From Salvator merianae (Eukaryota; Chordata; Lepidosauria; Squamata; Teiidae), in contig QVOM02000023.1 of assembly GCA_003586115.2 (NCBI GenBank), forward strand, positions 3,785,284 through 3,849,283: DNA of 64,000 nt. Reading direction: 5' to 3'. Shown piece after piece: positions 37,501 through 49,200 of this stretch. A program made the position numbers and the translations under genes. The notes beneath the pieces were generated by a model. The model was not told where the DNA came from, searched no databases, and saw nothing but the letters and a program-made list of their open reading frames with translations. Every line of letters begins with the position of its first letter. The first letter of the stretch is position 1.

Positions 37501-40500
37501 TATTTTATCTGTTTTATAGAGATTTTACTGTGACCTGCCCTGAGACCTTCAAGTATAGGGCAGGAAAGAAATATAAACAAACAAACAAACAAACAAACAC
37601 ACAGCATGGTTTTGTTCAACACAGTCTCCCTCTGATGCAGTTGGTGAAATGTGACTTCTCTTCTTCAATGCTATCTTGGAAACTTGGGGGAATGTATTTG
37701 CCCTCTGTGGCACCACTGACATGCCAGTTAGGTGGGCCTCTGCCCTCAGAAAACTGCAAGTGTATTTATTTACTTTTACTTAGAAAATTTATATACTGAT
37801 CTATATCTCAGGGCACCTAATAAAGTAGATTTAAACAATGTTAAAATAAGAGTAGCAAATGAACGCAAATGCCCTCTGTTATCCAAAACTAAACTGGAAA
37901 AATGTATCTCGTGCTTTTAAGTTACATTGTAAACCACTTTGGGAGTATTTCTAAGTGAAGAAGCAGGATAAAAATGTTTTCAATGAATGAATGAATGAAT
38001 AGACTTCCACCGACTGACTGGAGCTCAGGGCTGTGGTACGACTGATATACACGGGTTGACTGGGCCCTCCTGGTTACCCTGGCCTCCAGTTTTTCTGCAA
38101 TTACTTCCATATGCTGCATCCAGACAGGGCCTAAAACACGGGATTATCCCGGGGCTATGTTGGCATTGCCACACATAGCCGTGGCAATCCCAACATAGAC
38201 CTGGAAAAAAGGAGTGAAATCCTGCAGTGTTGCTATTTGGGAAAAATCGACTCCCTCCACAGGTTTTCCCAAAACAGGGGTAGGGGCTTACCTGTCTGGA
38301 TGCTTTCTCCCATGATCTTTGGCCTGGAAATGGCCACCATGCACGTGTGGGGCAGAAACTGGGCTGGAACAGGCCAGCAATCGCACACTTCTGGCTATTT
38401 TGCACCCCTGAAATACCCAGATGTATGCAGTGCACCATTGTAGGAGCAAGCATCCAGACAGGTAAGTGTCTGCACTTGCCCTGTGATTTTACCCTCATTT
38501 GGCAGAGGCAACTTTGGAATCTAAATGCGACTGTGCATTTTCCTCTCGCCGTCTGGAGGCAGCCATAGTTTGGTACCATGGGGTGGTTTGTGGGAACCGA
38601 ACCATAGAGTTATAGAAGGCATCGCCTCCTTTCTCTAGCTATGAGCAAGCAGCCTAGGACCCAAAGGAAGTTGGCCATTTTTTTTTTGGCTTTTTGTATG
38701 GTTAGGATAGTTAGTTTGGCTGATTATCTGGCAACCCTGTTATTGAATTCAGCATCCAAACTCATCTCCTGTCTTCGGTGTCCAGTTAGTACAAATCTTG
38801 TGTGCTCAGCTCACGCTTTAGATCTTGGTCCATGCTAAGCAACAGGAACCGGGACCTAGGAAGAGAGCCTTTTCGGTGGTGGCCCCCTCTCTCTGGAACT
38901 CACACCCAATATAGATCCCAGGCAACTCCCTCGCTGTTGATGTTTTTTAAAAAAATCTTTAAAAACATATCATTTGGGGTAGAGTTTGGATAAAATCTAT
39001 GGAATGTAAGGCTAATACAGGGCAACCTCACACCACGCGAGGGTTCCGTTCAGGAATAAAACGGCCTCTATAGTGAAAATGCGGCCAAATGCAAACAACA
39101 GATTTCCATGTAAATCCAGGGATTAATAATTAAATAAATACTACCGTACACAAGTTTAAGGATCATTACTGCCTTATCATCAGAATATGGAAAAAGTTCC
39201 TTTTCAAGACTTCAGGACCCAGGGTCCTTCATCCAAGTTCTTCCAAATGCTTCCCATAGTTCATTTGACTCCTGTGCAATACTAACGTAGATTCTTGAGT
39301 CTATGAGAAGGTAAACAGAAGCATCCTCTTTGTTTCCCATCCATATTTAGAAGACATGCTTCAAGGAACTTTGGCCCTTTCTGCACTGGGGCTTATCTGG
39401 ATTATATCCTGGAACAGAGGCCTGCCATCCGCCTCCTGGTACAGACTATGGCAGGCCCCAGCTGGGGCTTGCCGTTGTCGGCACTAGCATGTGGATAGCG
39501 GGCTCCTATTCCAGGATAGAATCTGGAATAAGGCCCAGCGCAGAAAAGGCCCCCTGTCCTGCATGGTACGCCTACGTTATCATCCAGGAAGCGAACGTAT
39601 TCCCGTCCAAAGGTCCCATCCGGAAGCCTCCGAAGTCCAGCCACATCCACTGTGGAGAGGCGTATCCGAGGACGCTCCCTGCAAGGAAATTTAATTAAGC
39701 ACAGTGAACTCCAGCAGTGCAATCCAAGGATTAAAGGTTTACGCAAGATGACAGTCACTGTTGCAGGAGTTATCTGAGCTGGATCTTGCTTCTGCAGAGG
39801 CTTTGTCTCCAGCCTATGTACCATCCCCAGGGACAAAATAGCTACAGGAAAAAAAAGTCAGCTCCTATGATCTCATAGCTGACCCTGAGCTACAGTTATT
39901 CACTAATATGATAATTACGATGCTTTTGGAATGGAGCATCTGGTGTCCTCTTGAGTCCAGCTGCAGTTGATTCTAGATAACGTCTGATGGACCACAGGGC
40001 CCTCATTCCTGCCCTAAGAAAGGGCCTTTCTGCTCTTACCTGGTATAGTCTGGAGCAAAGTGATCCATCCCAGAGCTGTTCCAGCCCAGTCTGCACTGTC
40101 CCTGGTGCTCTCATGAATTTCGTAGCTGGCCTACACAATTCTAATGGCCAGGAACAAACGTTCCTGGCCTCGGGGGCCCTGGGAGACTCATTTTGGCAGT
40201 GCAGTAAAGCATGCCACTGAAATGGGTCCCACTGTAAACCGGAACACGGAGGCATGCACTTTCTGGATCCGGATTAGACCTCACTACTATGCCAGAGGGC
40301 CTGAGAAATCAGGTCCACTGGTGGTCTGGATGAGGAACTTCCTGATTCGGATCATGTTCCCTCATGTGCGGACAAGCAAACTAGCTGGGGGGGGTGTTCT
40401 AATTGCAACCGCAGAAGGGCCCCCAAATCTCTCCCCAGTGACAGGCACCCAAAACCAAACACACGCACTGCAGAATGCGATATCCTTCGGGGTCATTCCT

Positions 40501-43177
40501 CATCTTGTCCCGGAGGTTCTGAAGAGCACGGTGCCCTGTTGTTTCTCCGAGGACGGCCACCATATCTGAAAAAAAGGGGTGCAAGAAAGAAGTTGGTGAG
40601 GCCAGAACTCACACAGTCTCCACACCCCTGAGTTTTCTTCTGATCTAAAAAAAATCAGGCTCACCATTCTGGATCAAAGGGCCCAGCCACACCTAAATTT
40701 TAATCCACCTTCGTCCACTTTCAGACTGAGAGAACACATCAGCGAAGTAATAAGATGTTTTCTTTCGGCATGATGGAACCCAGAGAACCCACCTTTGGGT
40801 TAGATAATGCGGAAAGACAATCATTAGTCACTTTGCTGATGTGTTCTTTCAGTCCAAAGGCGGACTGAAGCTGGATTAAAACTTAGGTGTGAATGGGTCC
40901 AAAGATGTAAGAGCCTAGAAATTCCCCCTTCTGTGCATCTCTTAATGGTGCGGAAGCCCTGCCCTCTTTTCCTTCAGGCACCATGCACTCATGTGCCATT
41001 GCATTATGCACCCAAGCACACGGTTTCCGCACAGATGCGTGCTCCAGCTCACCATGCCGGTAGGGATCATAAAGCGCCATAAATGCTGACCCAGCTGCCA
41101 GTAGACCTTTCTGCAGAGGGCTGGTGGGAATGTGGCCAGGGTACAGCGGGTAATATTGTTCTTCTTCCGTTTGACTTCTGGTAGCTGATGCTTGGCAGCT
41201 GCAGTGTACCCCACCTGAGGAGGAAACAGCCCCATCAGAGATAAGGAAGTTAGAACAGTTGCCGGAGGCTAAACATGAGGTTAACTTGGAACAGTAACTT
41301 CCCAAAGGCTGCGCCTTGCTGTGAGCGGTAGGGTGGAGGCCAAGCCAGTGAAAAGAAAGTGATACCAGCGCTCAGATTATCCGCCGCTGATCCCATGATA
41401 AGGCTGACACTCCATGCAAAGCCACATCAGATCTGATCCCACTGAAAGCAAGGGATTGGGCGCACATTGACAAACCCTGAACTTGAAGATGCACGAAAGA
41501 GAAAGGGAGAACGGATTGCTCACTTTGTCCTTAGGGACAAGTTGCCCCACCAAAGCCTCCCCCGCCCACCAGCAAGGCTCAGATCCAACGAAGACACGGA
41601 GGTTTGCAAAATGAGTGTGTGATGCTTTATATGGGGCAATATGATTGTTTCAGGAAGAGGGACTTAAACAGACGTCAAATGTTTTAGATCAGAATGAAGA
41701 GTCTGGAAAAGAGGCGGGGGGTGGGTGGGGGTTCTGTTGTTTTTTTGTTTGTTTTGGGACTACAGGTCCCACCCTTCTATGCCAAGGCAGCTCCCCAAAT
41801 ACAGCTGCCCCCTTAAAATCCCATTCAGGGTTCCTAACTCTTTCACAGTTTAGTGGAAAAGGAAAATGTTAACAGTCGCAGGGCGTTCTGCAGGCTATAC
41901 TGCCTAAAACTCCATCTTTTTAAAGAAAGTTTTGGAATTCTCTCAACTCATAGAATCATAGCGTAGGAAGGGACCTCCAGGGTCATCGAGTCCAACCCCT
42001 TGCTCAATGCAGGATTCACTAAAGCATCCCAGACAGATATCCGTCCAGCCTCTTCTTGAAGACCTCCAGCGAAGAAGAGCTCAGCACCCCCTACTGATCA
42101 CCCCTACTGTCAGAAAGTTTTTCCTAATATCTAGCTTGTATCTACTCCCTTGAAGTTTCATCCCGTCGTTTCTAGTCCTTCCTTCTTGCAAAAGTGAGAA
42201 TCGGGCCAATCCCTCTGCACTGTGACAGCCCTTCAGATGCTTGAAAACAGCTATCGTGTCTCCTCTCAGTCTTCTCTTCTGCAGGCTAAACATGCCTGGA
42301 TCCTTTAACCGTTCCTCGTAGGACATGGTTTGCAGACCACTCACCATTTTGGTCGCCCTTCTCTGAACTTGCTCCAGTTTGTCAATGTCTTTTTTAAACT
42401 GGGGTGCCCAGAACTGGACACAATACTCCAGATGAGGTCTGACCAAGGAAGAGTAAAGAGGGACAATTACTTCTCGTAATCTAGACTCTATACTCCTCTT
42501 GATACACCCCAGGATGGTGTTTGCTGACGGGGGAAACTGCAACCCTACACAGGTTCGTGGCTTTGCTCTTTCCAAGAAAGCCTGGCTAGGACCACGGCTA
42601 GAAACAAACAGTCGTTCTCTGCACATGCCCAAGAGAAATCAGTGTCGACACACTCTCACCAAAGTCAGAAATTATGGACAGAACAAGGCGCGACTTCTGC
42701 AAGGGAAACAGGAGCCAGAGAGACGTATAGTGGGATCCCATTGCTAAGGTACTTGCCTCGGAAGGTACTTGCTTCCGTTCCTCTTCTCAGACCTGCCAAG
42801 CGAGGCAGTAAGCGCTGCGCCCTCCCAGCTCCCCACATATTTTATTTTCTTCCTCAGAGAAGAAATTCCGGTGCAATGGAAGCAGCCAGAGAGCTAAACC
42901 CAGGCAGGATCTGCAAAAGACATGCAACCCCTTCCGAATTGCATGCAATCAAAATATCACCATGAGCAGTTCCGCGATCCCACGTTCACTGTTCCGCTTG
43001 GACGATCTTACTAATTTATTACTACTGTATTGCGTTTTTCTGGCTCACTGGCTTTTTTCTCGCCTGCAACTTCCCTGTTGTTTCGCCCTACGGGTACCTG
43101 TCCCGGCCCTATAAGCTCCGGCTCTTGTTTCTTAGCGGACGGGATTTGACGGGGGACCAAAGCATGGCGGCGCCCAT
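31501..43177 (-). CDS. COQ4: Ubiquinone biosynthesis protein COQ4, mitochondrial
   Basis: Matrix-side inner-membrane protein of the coenzyme Q synthesis complex, implicated in head-group C1 processing. Coding exons on the minus strand: probable exon 2 41214-41053, then 40565-40469, 39678-39576, 37300-37171, 34868-34775 and 31663-31501 (stop TAA at 31503-31501). Phases match at all these junctions and give about 249 residues. Diagnostic segments are [35 protein letters not shown], and the zinc-binding [17 protein letters not shown], which keeps the HDxxH...E residues. Exon 1 is unresolved: ATGs at 43177 and 43165 open a basic, presequence-like frame ([18 protein letters not shown]) that meets a stop before any donor of the required phase, while an ATG at 43223 gives a frame reaching a GT at 43084 in the wrong phase. 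The left edge is certain; the right edge is provisional. A poly(A) signal on the minus strand lies at 31283-31278. Confidence 0.9.
31719..32642. mobile_element. Non-autonomous DNA element, family E (long copy)
   Basis: 924 bp with inverted ends GGGCCTTTTCGCACTT and AAGTGCGAATTTGGCC. The left end lies only about 55 bp from the COQ4 last-exon acceptor. No transposase frame. Related copies at 54527-54990 and 55751-56268. Confidence 0.65.
33706..34090 (+). mobile_element. tRNA-headed SINE interrupted by a family A MITE
   Basis: The tRNA-like head GTAGCCATAGCTCAGAGGCAG with B box GGTTCAATCC ends near 33785. The SINE body resumes at about 34011 (AGGAGAAGGCAATGGTAAAC). The 224 bp between them (33787-34010) is MITE family A, copy 3. 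Confidence 0.8.
34490..34713. mobile_element. Palindromic MITE, family A (copy 4)
   Basis: Ends GGTCCAGCCACACCTAAA and TTAGGTGTGACTGGGCCC. It lies about 60 bp from the donor of the COQ4 exon at 34775-34868. Confidence 0.85.
36432..36543. mobile_element. Palindromic MITE, family B (copy 1)
   Basis: 112 bp with almost perfectly complementary ends GGCTGCATCCAGACGCCACT and AGTGGCGTCTGGATGC, and inner arms TATATTTGGATATTCC/GGAATAACCAAATATA. A hairpin over its full length. Confidence 0.88.
38113..38564. mobile_element. Non-autonomous DNA element, family C (copy 2)
   Basis: Ends TGCTGCATCCAGACAGGG and GTCTGGAGGCAGCC. Full-length relative of 297-757. Confidence 0.75.
39373..39552. mobile_element. 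Palindromic MITE, family D (copy 1)
   Basis: Ends GGCCCTTTCTGCACTGGGGC and GCCCAGCGCAGAAAAGGCC, with inner complementary arms (ATCTGGATTATATCC/GGATAGAATCTGG). Its right end is 23 bp from the COQ4 exon at 39576. Confidence 0.8.
40679..40900. mobile_element. Palindromic MITE, family A (copy 5)
   Basis: Ends GGGCCCAGCCACACCTAAA and TTAGGTGTGAATGGGTCC. Lies in a COQ4 intron. Confidence 0.85.
41947..42640 (-). mobile_element. CR1 LINE, ORF2 C-terminal part and 3' end
   Basis: The minus strand encodes [19 protein letters not shown] and [17 protein letters not shown], the ORF2 C terminus. The element ends in the typical GATTCTATGA. It lies in the first COQ4 intron. Confidence 0.9.
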
Positions 43178-43240
43178 GCGGCGGAGTTGTACGGACGCGG
43201 CGGCACCGTATTGACTTGTGCATGCCGTGATGGCGGCAGT
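43140..43240. promoter_or_regulatory. COQ4-TRUB2 head-to-head start region
   Basis: The TRUB2 ATG on the plus strand (43230) and the candidate COQ4 ATGs on the minus strand (43223, 43177, 43165) are within 65 bp of each other, so the two transcripts must overlap or share a core promoter. Two ATGGCGGC motifs (43164 and 43230, plus strand) resemble YY1 sites, one at the TRUB2 start codon itself. From memory, human COQ4 and TRUB2 also overlap at their 5' ends. Confidence 0.6.
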
Positions 43241-46200
43241 GCGGACGGCCCGGAAGACTTTGCAAGGGTTCTTTGCGGTGTACAAGGCGCCTGGGATGAG
43301 CTGGGCGACCGTGCGGCGCACGGTGCAGACAAAGCTGATGAAAGGTAAAGGGGAGGTGGAGGAAAGGCTTTTCCCCCCGTCCTTGGATCGGAGGGGCGGC
43401 AATCCCAAATGATAGGCCCCATAAAAAGCTCCCACCCCGCCCCAGCCCACCCTGAACGCTTTTGCAAAGTCGTCTTCCCTTCCTGCCGGCCTGCTCCTGA
43501 TGCATGCACGCTCGCATCGCAGTGCGCTGGGTGGGGTGGGGGGGTCTCCTTAACAGGAAAGTCTGCACAGGCAGGGCTGATCTCAGGGAAGGGAACAGAT
43601 AGGGGGCGGTGGTCTAAGGTGGGCAGGCAGGTTCTTTCTGTGCGCCATGGAAGCTGTGTCCGTCTAATCATACCGTCTCTGGGTGATATCTATGGGCCCT
43701 CGGCTAGAAACAGGGCCTTCTCAGTGGCGGCCCCCAAGGTAGGAATGTTAGAACGAAGATTTTTAGAGCCGGTTGTCATTCCATAAGCCGGTATTTCTGG
43801 GATGGAGCTGGGAGTTGACTCTCCACGCGGTCAAGCCCTCTGACGATGAACATCGCAGTTATATATCCGAAAGCTCAGGTTCCGGACTTGAGCTCTAGAA
43901 AAGGGCAGAACACAACAGAAATGCCAATGAATGAAACTACCCCTGGAAATTTGCCCCCACGCATTCATGCTGAATGTCAGCTGGGTTGAAACATGCAGAC
44001 CTTCAGGGAATGATCAGCTTTGCTCTTATAGATGGTTTTTATTTTAGTAGCTTTATGTTATTGTTAGTCAACATCCCTGGATTTTGTGGTTTTGTTTATA
44101 CACCAGCCTGGGGGCTCTGGGGAAGAGCAGTATATGAATGTTTTAAAATGAATAAGTAAATAAATAAATACTGCGAGTAAAATTCAGCTCAGCTCATGAA
44201 GACTCCGTTAAATTCCCTTGCGGTTGGCAAACATATGTAAGTGGTTTTCCCATTGCCTTCTTCTGGGGAGACCCAGAGAGGGGGGTTTGAACCTGGCGCT
44301 TTTTGCAGGGAACATAGATGCTCTGCTACTAAGTTCCAGAATCTGCTAGTTAAAGGGGATTTAATTCCAGCAGTTATTGCTTGCATGACAAGCAGTAGCT
44401 GTTGAAATGCCCTCTTCTATGCAACTGTCAGAGGGGCAAGGACCCTGCAGTTCCGGGCGATTCTGCACTGGCTGGCATAGCAGACCACCAAGTGTACTGG
44501 GAGCCTCACTTCCGCACACTGGGGCCCTCTAAGGAAGGCCCTGTCCTTTGCTCATATGTGCCATCCACACAGTGCAGAGCACAGACTGGATCAGGAGGCC
44601 AAAAATGGCGACTTGGTCCAGTCTGCTGGGAGACCACTTTTTAAGGCCTACTGGCACACTAGGTGGTGGTATACTGGACCACAGAGGACTGCAGACGGCA
44701 CACCTCCGTGGCCCAGTATACCACGGGACCCATTGCACCAGTGCAGCAAGGTGTGCCACTGCAATTGCCCCCCCCCCCAGGCTTTGGAAGCTTTTGGAGG
44801 GATCCTGCACTGGGTCTGAAGCTTGTGCAATCTTCAGAATCGGTATGGGAGCTGGAATGGAACAGGCTGCCCTAACACGGATGGCTTTGTTCTGGAGCAG
44901 GAGCCATCCATCCCAACAGGATCTGGGCAACCAGGTCTGGGCTACATGGTTCAATCTACCAAAGGGGAGTGTCAAAAGCCCCCCCGTCTTTCCTGCTGCT
45001 ATTCAAGACATGGGATTCCTTTCCATCTGGCCATGATGTGGTTGTATAAGAGGGCCTAATGTCTTCATTTAGCTGCTTTCTCTCCTGCTGGCAGCTGGCT
45101 GGACATCTTTTTGTTTTATTTTTTAACAATGAATGATTATTTATCCCATTTATCCCATTTATTTATTTATTTTATTATTTAATTTTACTTATACAAAAAG
45201 AAGTGACAAAAAGGAACAAATCATAACAAAAAAATAGTGCTTCCCCCCCCCCCCAAAAATTATATATATATTGAAAAATAGGGGGAAAAAACCCAATAAC
45301 CACTACACCACTACCACACTAGACAACCTCTCGATTAATTATTCCATCTTCTTTCTCTTCTATTTCAGCTGCACCAAAGAGTTAGCCTTGTTAATTTCTT
45401 CTCGCTGTTTTTCTAGCACTTGGGGTCTTGTTGAAAAATACAATAAGTCTTTCCATTTTTCCTCTGTTTTAGAATGCTTGACTCCATTTCATACCTTGAC
45501 TCCATTTAAAACATTTATATACTGCTTCTCATTAGAAAAAAAATAGAATCTTAAAGCGGTTTGCAAGAAATATTAAAAACAAGAGTAAACCCCCACACGT
45601 GCACACACAAATAAAGATAAGGCTTCCTTTCATAGTAATGGTGGCAGTCAGGTCTTTCTTTTTCTTTTTCTTGGCTTCCAGAGTTGAACTCATTAAAGCG
45701 GCCGCCCCCACGCCAGCTGGTGCACTTTCTGCCAAGACCTGTGGAAGGGAGCGCTGGAAAAGAGCTGGCCATGACCGTTTCCCAGGTCCCCTCGCTAGTA
45801 GACCATCCACTTGGTAAGATGCTAGAAGGTCAAGGACTCTGTGTCTGGGAGCATAACAGTTTGTGAGCTTCCGTTGAAGTCCATGGGACACGAAAGCTCA
45901 CGAAGCGGTTTTCAGCAGGGGGAGGGGCTCCTGGTTGGGCTCATGTGCAATGGCTGCTGCTGGTTTATGAGCCTTTTGTGCTTGATTCTGAACCGGCTGA
46001 CAACACCCTTGTTTGAGTGAATCCTTAGCATTCATGAGCAGGAGACTCATATATTTGGTCCAATAGAGTTTTGAACAACCGCATGTTTGATTCGATGCAG
46101 ACAGCTTCGAACACGAACTATTTGATCAAATTTTCGAACGCGAACCGAACACAGTTCCTGAAATTTCCTCTTCTGTTGATCATTAAATTTGTGACAGCCC

Positions 46201-49200
46201 TCGTCTTTTTTCCATACGACATTCCTTGTGGCATCAAAACTAAGTTTCCTGTATGAGCTGAAGTTCTTCTGATATATCAAATCTATGCTGATTTCTTGCA
46301 GTTTCTGGACCAGTATTCTCCCATCTGAAAATTGGAGTAGGGTCCCTTTTAGACAAAATGTCTTCTGGAGTTCTAGGTAAGTAAAATCTCCATCTTAAGT
46401 GTTCCTAACTGGAATGATTGTTAAGGTCAAAGTTTATAGAAAGTTTTAACAACAACAACAACTAGAATTTTATGATGATGGGAGGTGAACAGAACAGAAC
46501 TTTTCCCCATCTGCATTGTGTAAGTAATTTTCATGATCCAAAACTCTATGAATGGTTCTTACAACAGTGAGGTTTGCTGAGCCATTGAGTTATTGGGTTT
46601 TGCCTAGTAGCTGCCAGAACATATCCATGTGGTTTTCTTGACAAGACAATGGAAGGGGAGTCCCATTGCTTTCTGGGAAAATGCTGAACCTGGGACCTTT
46701 TTGTATGCAAAGCCCTCCCACTGAACTGCAGCCGTTCCCTTAAAAATGAAGAAATCAATGAATCAGTGACCCTCCCTCTATTGAAAGTCTGTGGTCACCT
46801 GCACCATTTGCCACTGCGTGGAGGTCTGAGCTTCTAGTGACTTCACAGCCATGAAGTTTTGTTGGCAGCAATGCAGAACTGATTTGCCACTGGAGAGACA
46901 TATACTCTTGCTGTTATTCAAGTGCATCTACTGATACGGTTTGCCTGCTTAGGGAACTCATCTCTCTTTTTTCTCTCCCATACTCTTCCCTGCTTATTTT
47001 TCAGTGCTTTCCACAGGATATGGCAACAAACTACTTCCAGACATCTTCAAGGCCCATTTCATCAAGGTGAGTTTTTTATTTTCGGATAAAGTGCGGAACA
47101 GGATGCCATTTGGAGCCAGCAAATGCGGCCGTGACTGGCTTTAAGGTGCTGGTTTTGGGAGGTGGGAACTGTGAGATGGATATCCAGTGAGGTGACCAAT
47201 TGGAGGCAAGCAGAAGGACATGATGTGTGCACAGGAAACACTGATTCATGGGACTTACTCTTTATTGCCAGGGTGGCTGAGGTGTGGCCTTCCAGATACG
47301 GCTGGACTACAGCTCCCATCAGCCCCAGCCAACACAGCTGATTGTGATAGAAGCTGCAGAGCTCTTGCTGTCTGGCTTCTTTGCAAGCCGCCTCCATTCT
47401 AAACAAAACGTATTTCTCTTGCTTTTTCAAAGACCTATACTGTCCGTGGCCTCTTTGGCAAAGCCACAGACGACTTCTCGGACATGGGCAAGCTGATTGA
47501 GAAAGTGACGTTTGGTGAGTCATTCTCTCTGAGAGATCAAAGATGGGGTGGAAAAGGTGGATAGAAAAATATTATTTTCTCTTATCGTGCAACACTAGAG
47601 CCAGGGGGAGCTCTATGAAGCTGATGGGCAGCAGAGTTAGGACCGACAAGGGGAAGGAGTTTTTCACCCAGAGGGTCATCGGTCTGTGGAATTTACTATT
47701 GGAAGAGGTGGTGACAGCAATCAGCCTGGATAGCTTTAAGAATGGATTGGACAGATTCATGGAGGACAGGTGTATCAATGGCTACTAGAATGGATGCCCA
47801 GGTACCACCTCCAGGTTGGAGAGACAGGTAAGATGCCTCTAAAGGCCATTTGCAGGGAGTCAAGGGCAGATGAAGGTTCTGCTTTATCTTCTGCTTGAGA
47901 TGCCCAGAAGCACTTGGTGGGCCACTGTGAGAGTTAGGATGCCGGACTAGATGGGCTGTGGCCTGATCCAGCAGAGCTCTCATTAAGTTCTTAAATAGCC
48001 TCACTTTTGATGCCCACACACCCTTGCACACACGGTCAGCCAGCCTACATCCCCTCAGCTTCCTGCAGTTAAACCCACACTGAATGGGATCCATTTTGGA
48101 ATCCATGCTGTCGACCTCTAAAGTAAGGACCAAGGGTCTAGGGCTCTTCAGATACTGTTGGGCTCCTATCTTGAGATCTGTGACTAGGAAGCAGAGTACA
48201 TCTTGGCTTAATGCGTTTTGCCCTCAAACATGTCAATAAGCCACATTTACTGCTTTGTTTCCACCAGGGGATATTCTTCTCTCCCCTTTCCGCAGCCAGT
48301 CCTTTTCAGGCCCTATTGACCTAGAAATCAGCCAAGTTGCTAGTCCATATTGAGGCTTTGAGGACTGGGAAGGGAGCTTCCCATTGCCTGCTCAGCTCTT
48401 CTCTTCTCTTCTCGTTGGCAGATCACATCACGAGAGAACAGCTGGAGCGGATTCTTTGCATCATCCAAGGGACCCATCACAAAGCTTTATTGCAGTACGT
48501 ATTTCTTTTCCCCCTTTCTCCCAAAGAGCTTGAGGTGGGCACACTGCTGCTTTCCTCCTGGGCCTTTTATCCTCCCAACAAACCAGTGAGGTAGCGTAGG
48601 TTCTTTATTGTAGAAAAGGGTGGACAGAATTATCAAGTGGAAGAATCAACAGTCTTTGGAGAAATGGTCACAGTGCCTTACATTTGATCTTTTTTAAAAA
48701 AAATGTATGTTATTAAGTAAGTGCAAATATAAACAAAAAATTGACAACAATGATTTTTAAAAAAATAAATGTTATTAAGTAAGTGCAAATATAAACAAAC
48801 AAAAAATTGATGCATTCTATCTTAAAGCGTGAACAGTGGATGAAGTAACAGAGCCATAGAATCATAGAATCCTAGAGTTGGAAGGGACCTCCAGGGTCAT
48901 CGAGTCCAACCCCCTGCTCAGTGCAGGATCCACTAAACCATCCCAGACGGAATTCTGTCCAGCCTTTCCTTGAAGGCCTTGAGTCTTCATCTATCTATTT
49001 AAAATGACTTTCCTTAAGGAGATCAAGGTTGATTTTCTTTTCTATAGTCACGCAGCAGTACACTTGCCTTCTCTCTCTCTATCCTCCCAACGCCCCTGTG
49101 AAGTAGGTTAGGCTGGGATATTTTATTGCTTTTATAGCATTTATATTCTGCCTTTTCCCCCACAGAGCGGAAGGGTGCATATTATTCCTTTTGCCCTCCT

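Noticed and set aside
43011..43568. 185-codon minus-strand frame through the COQ4/TRUB2 promoter
   Set aside because: It runs antisense through TRUB2 exon 1 and into intron sequence; only its 43223 ATG remains as a weak COQ4 start candidate with the wrong donor phase.
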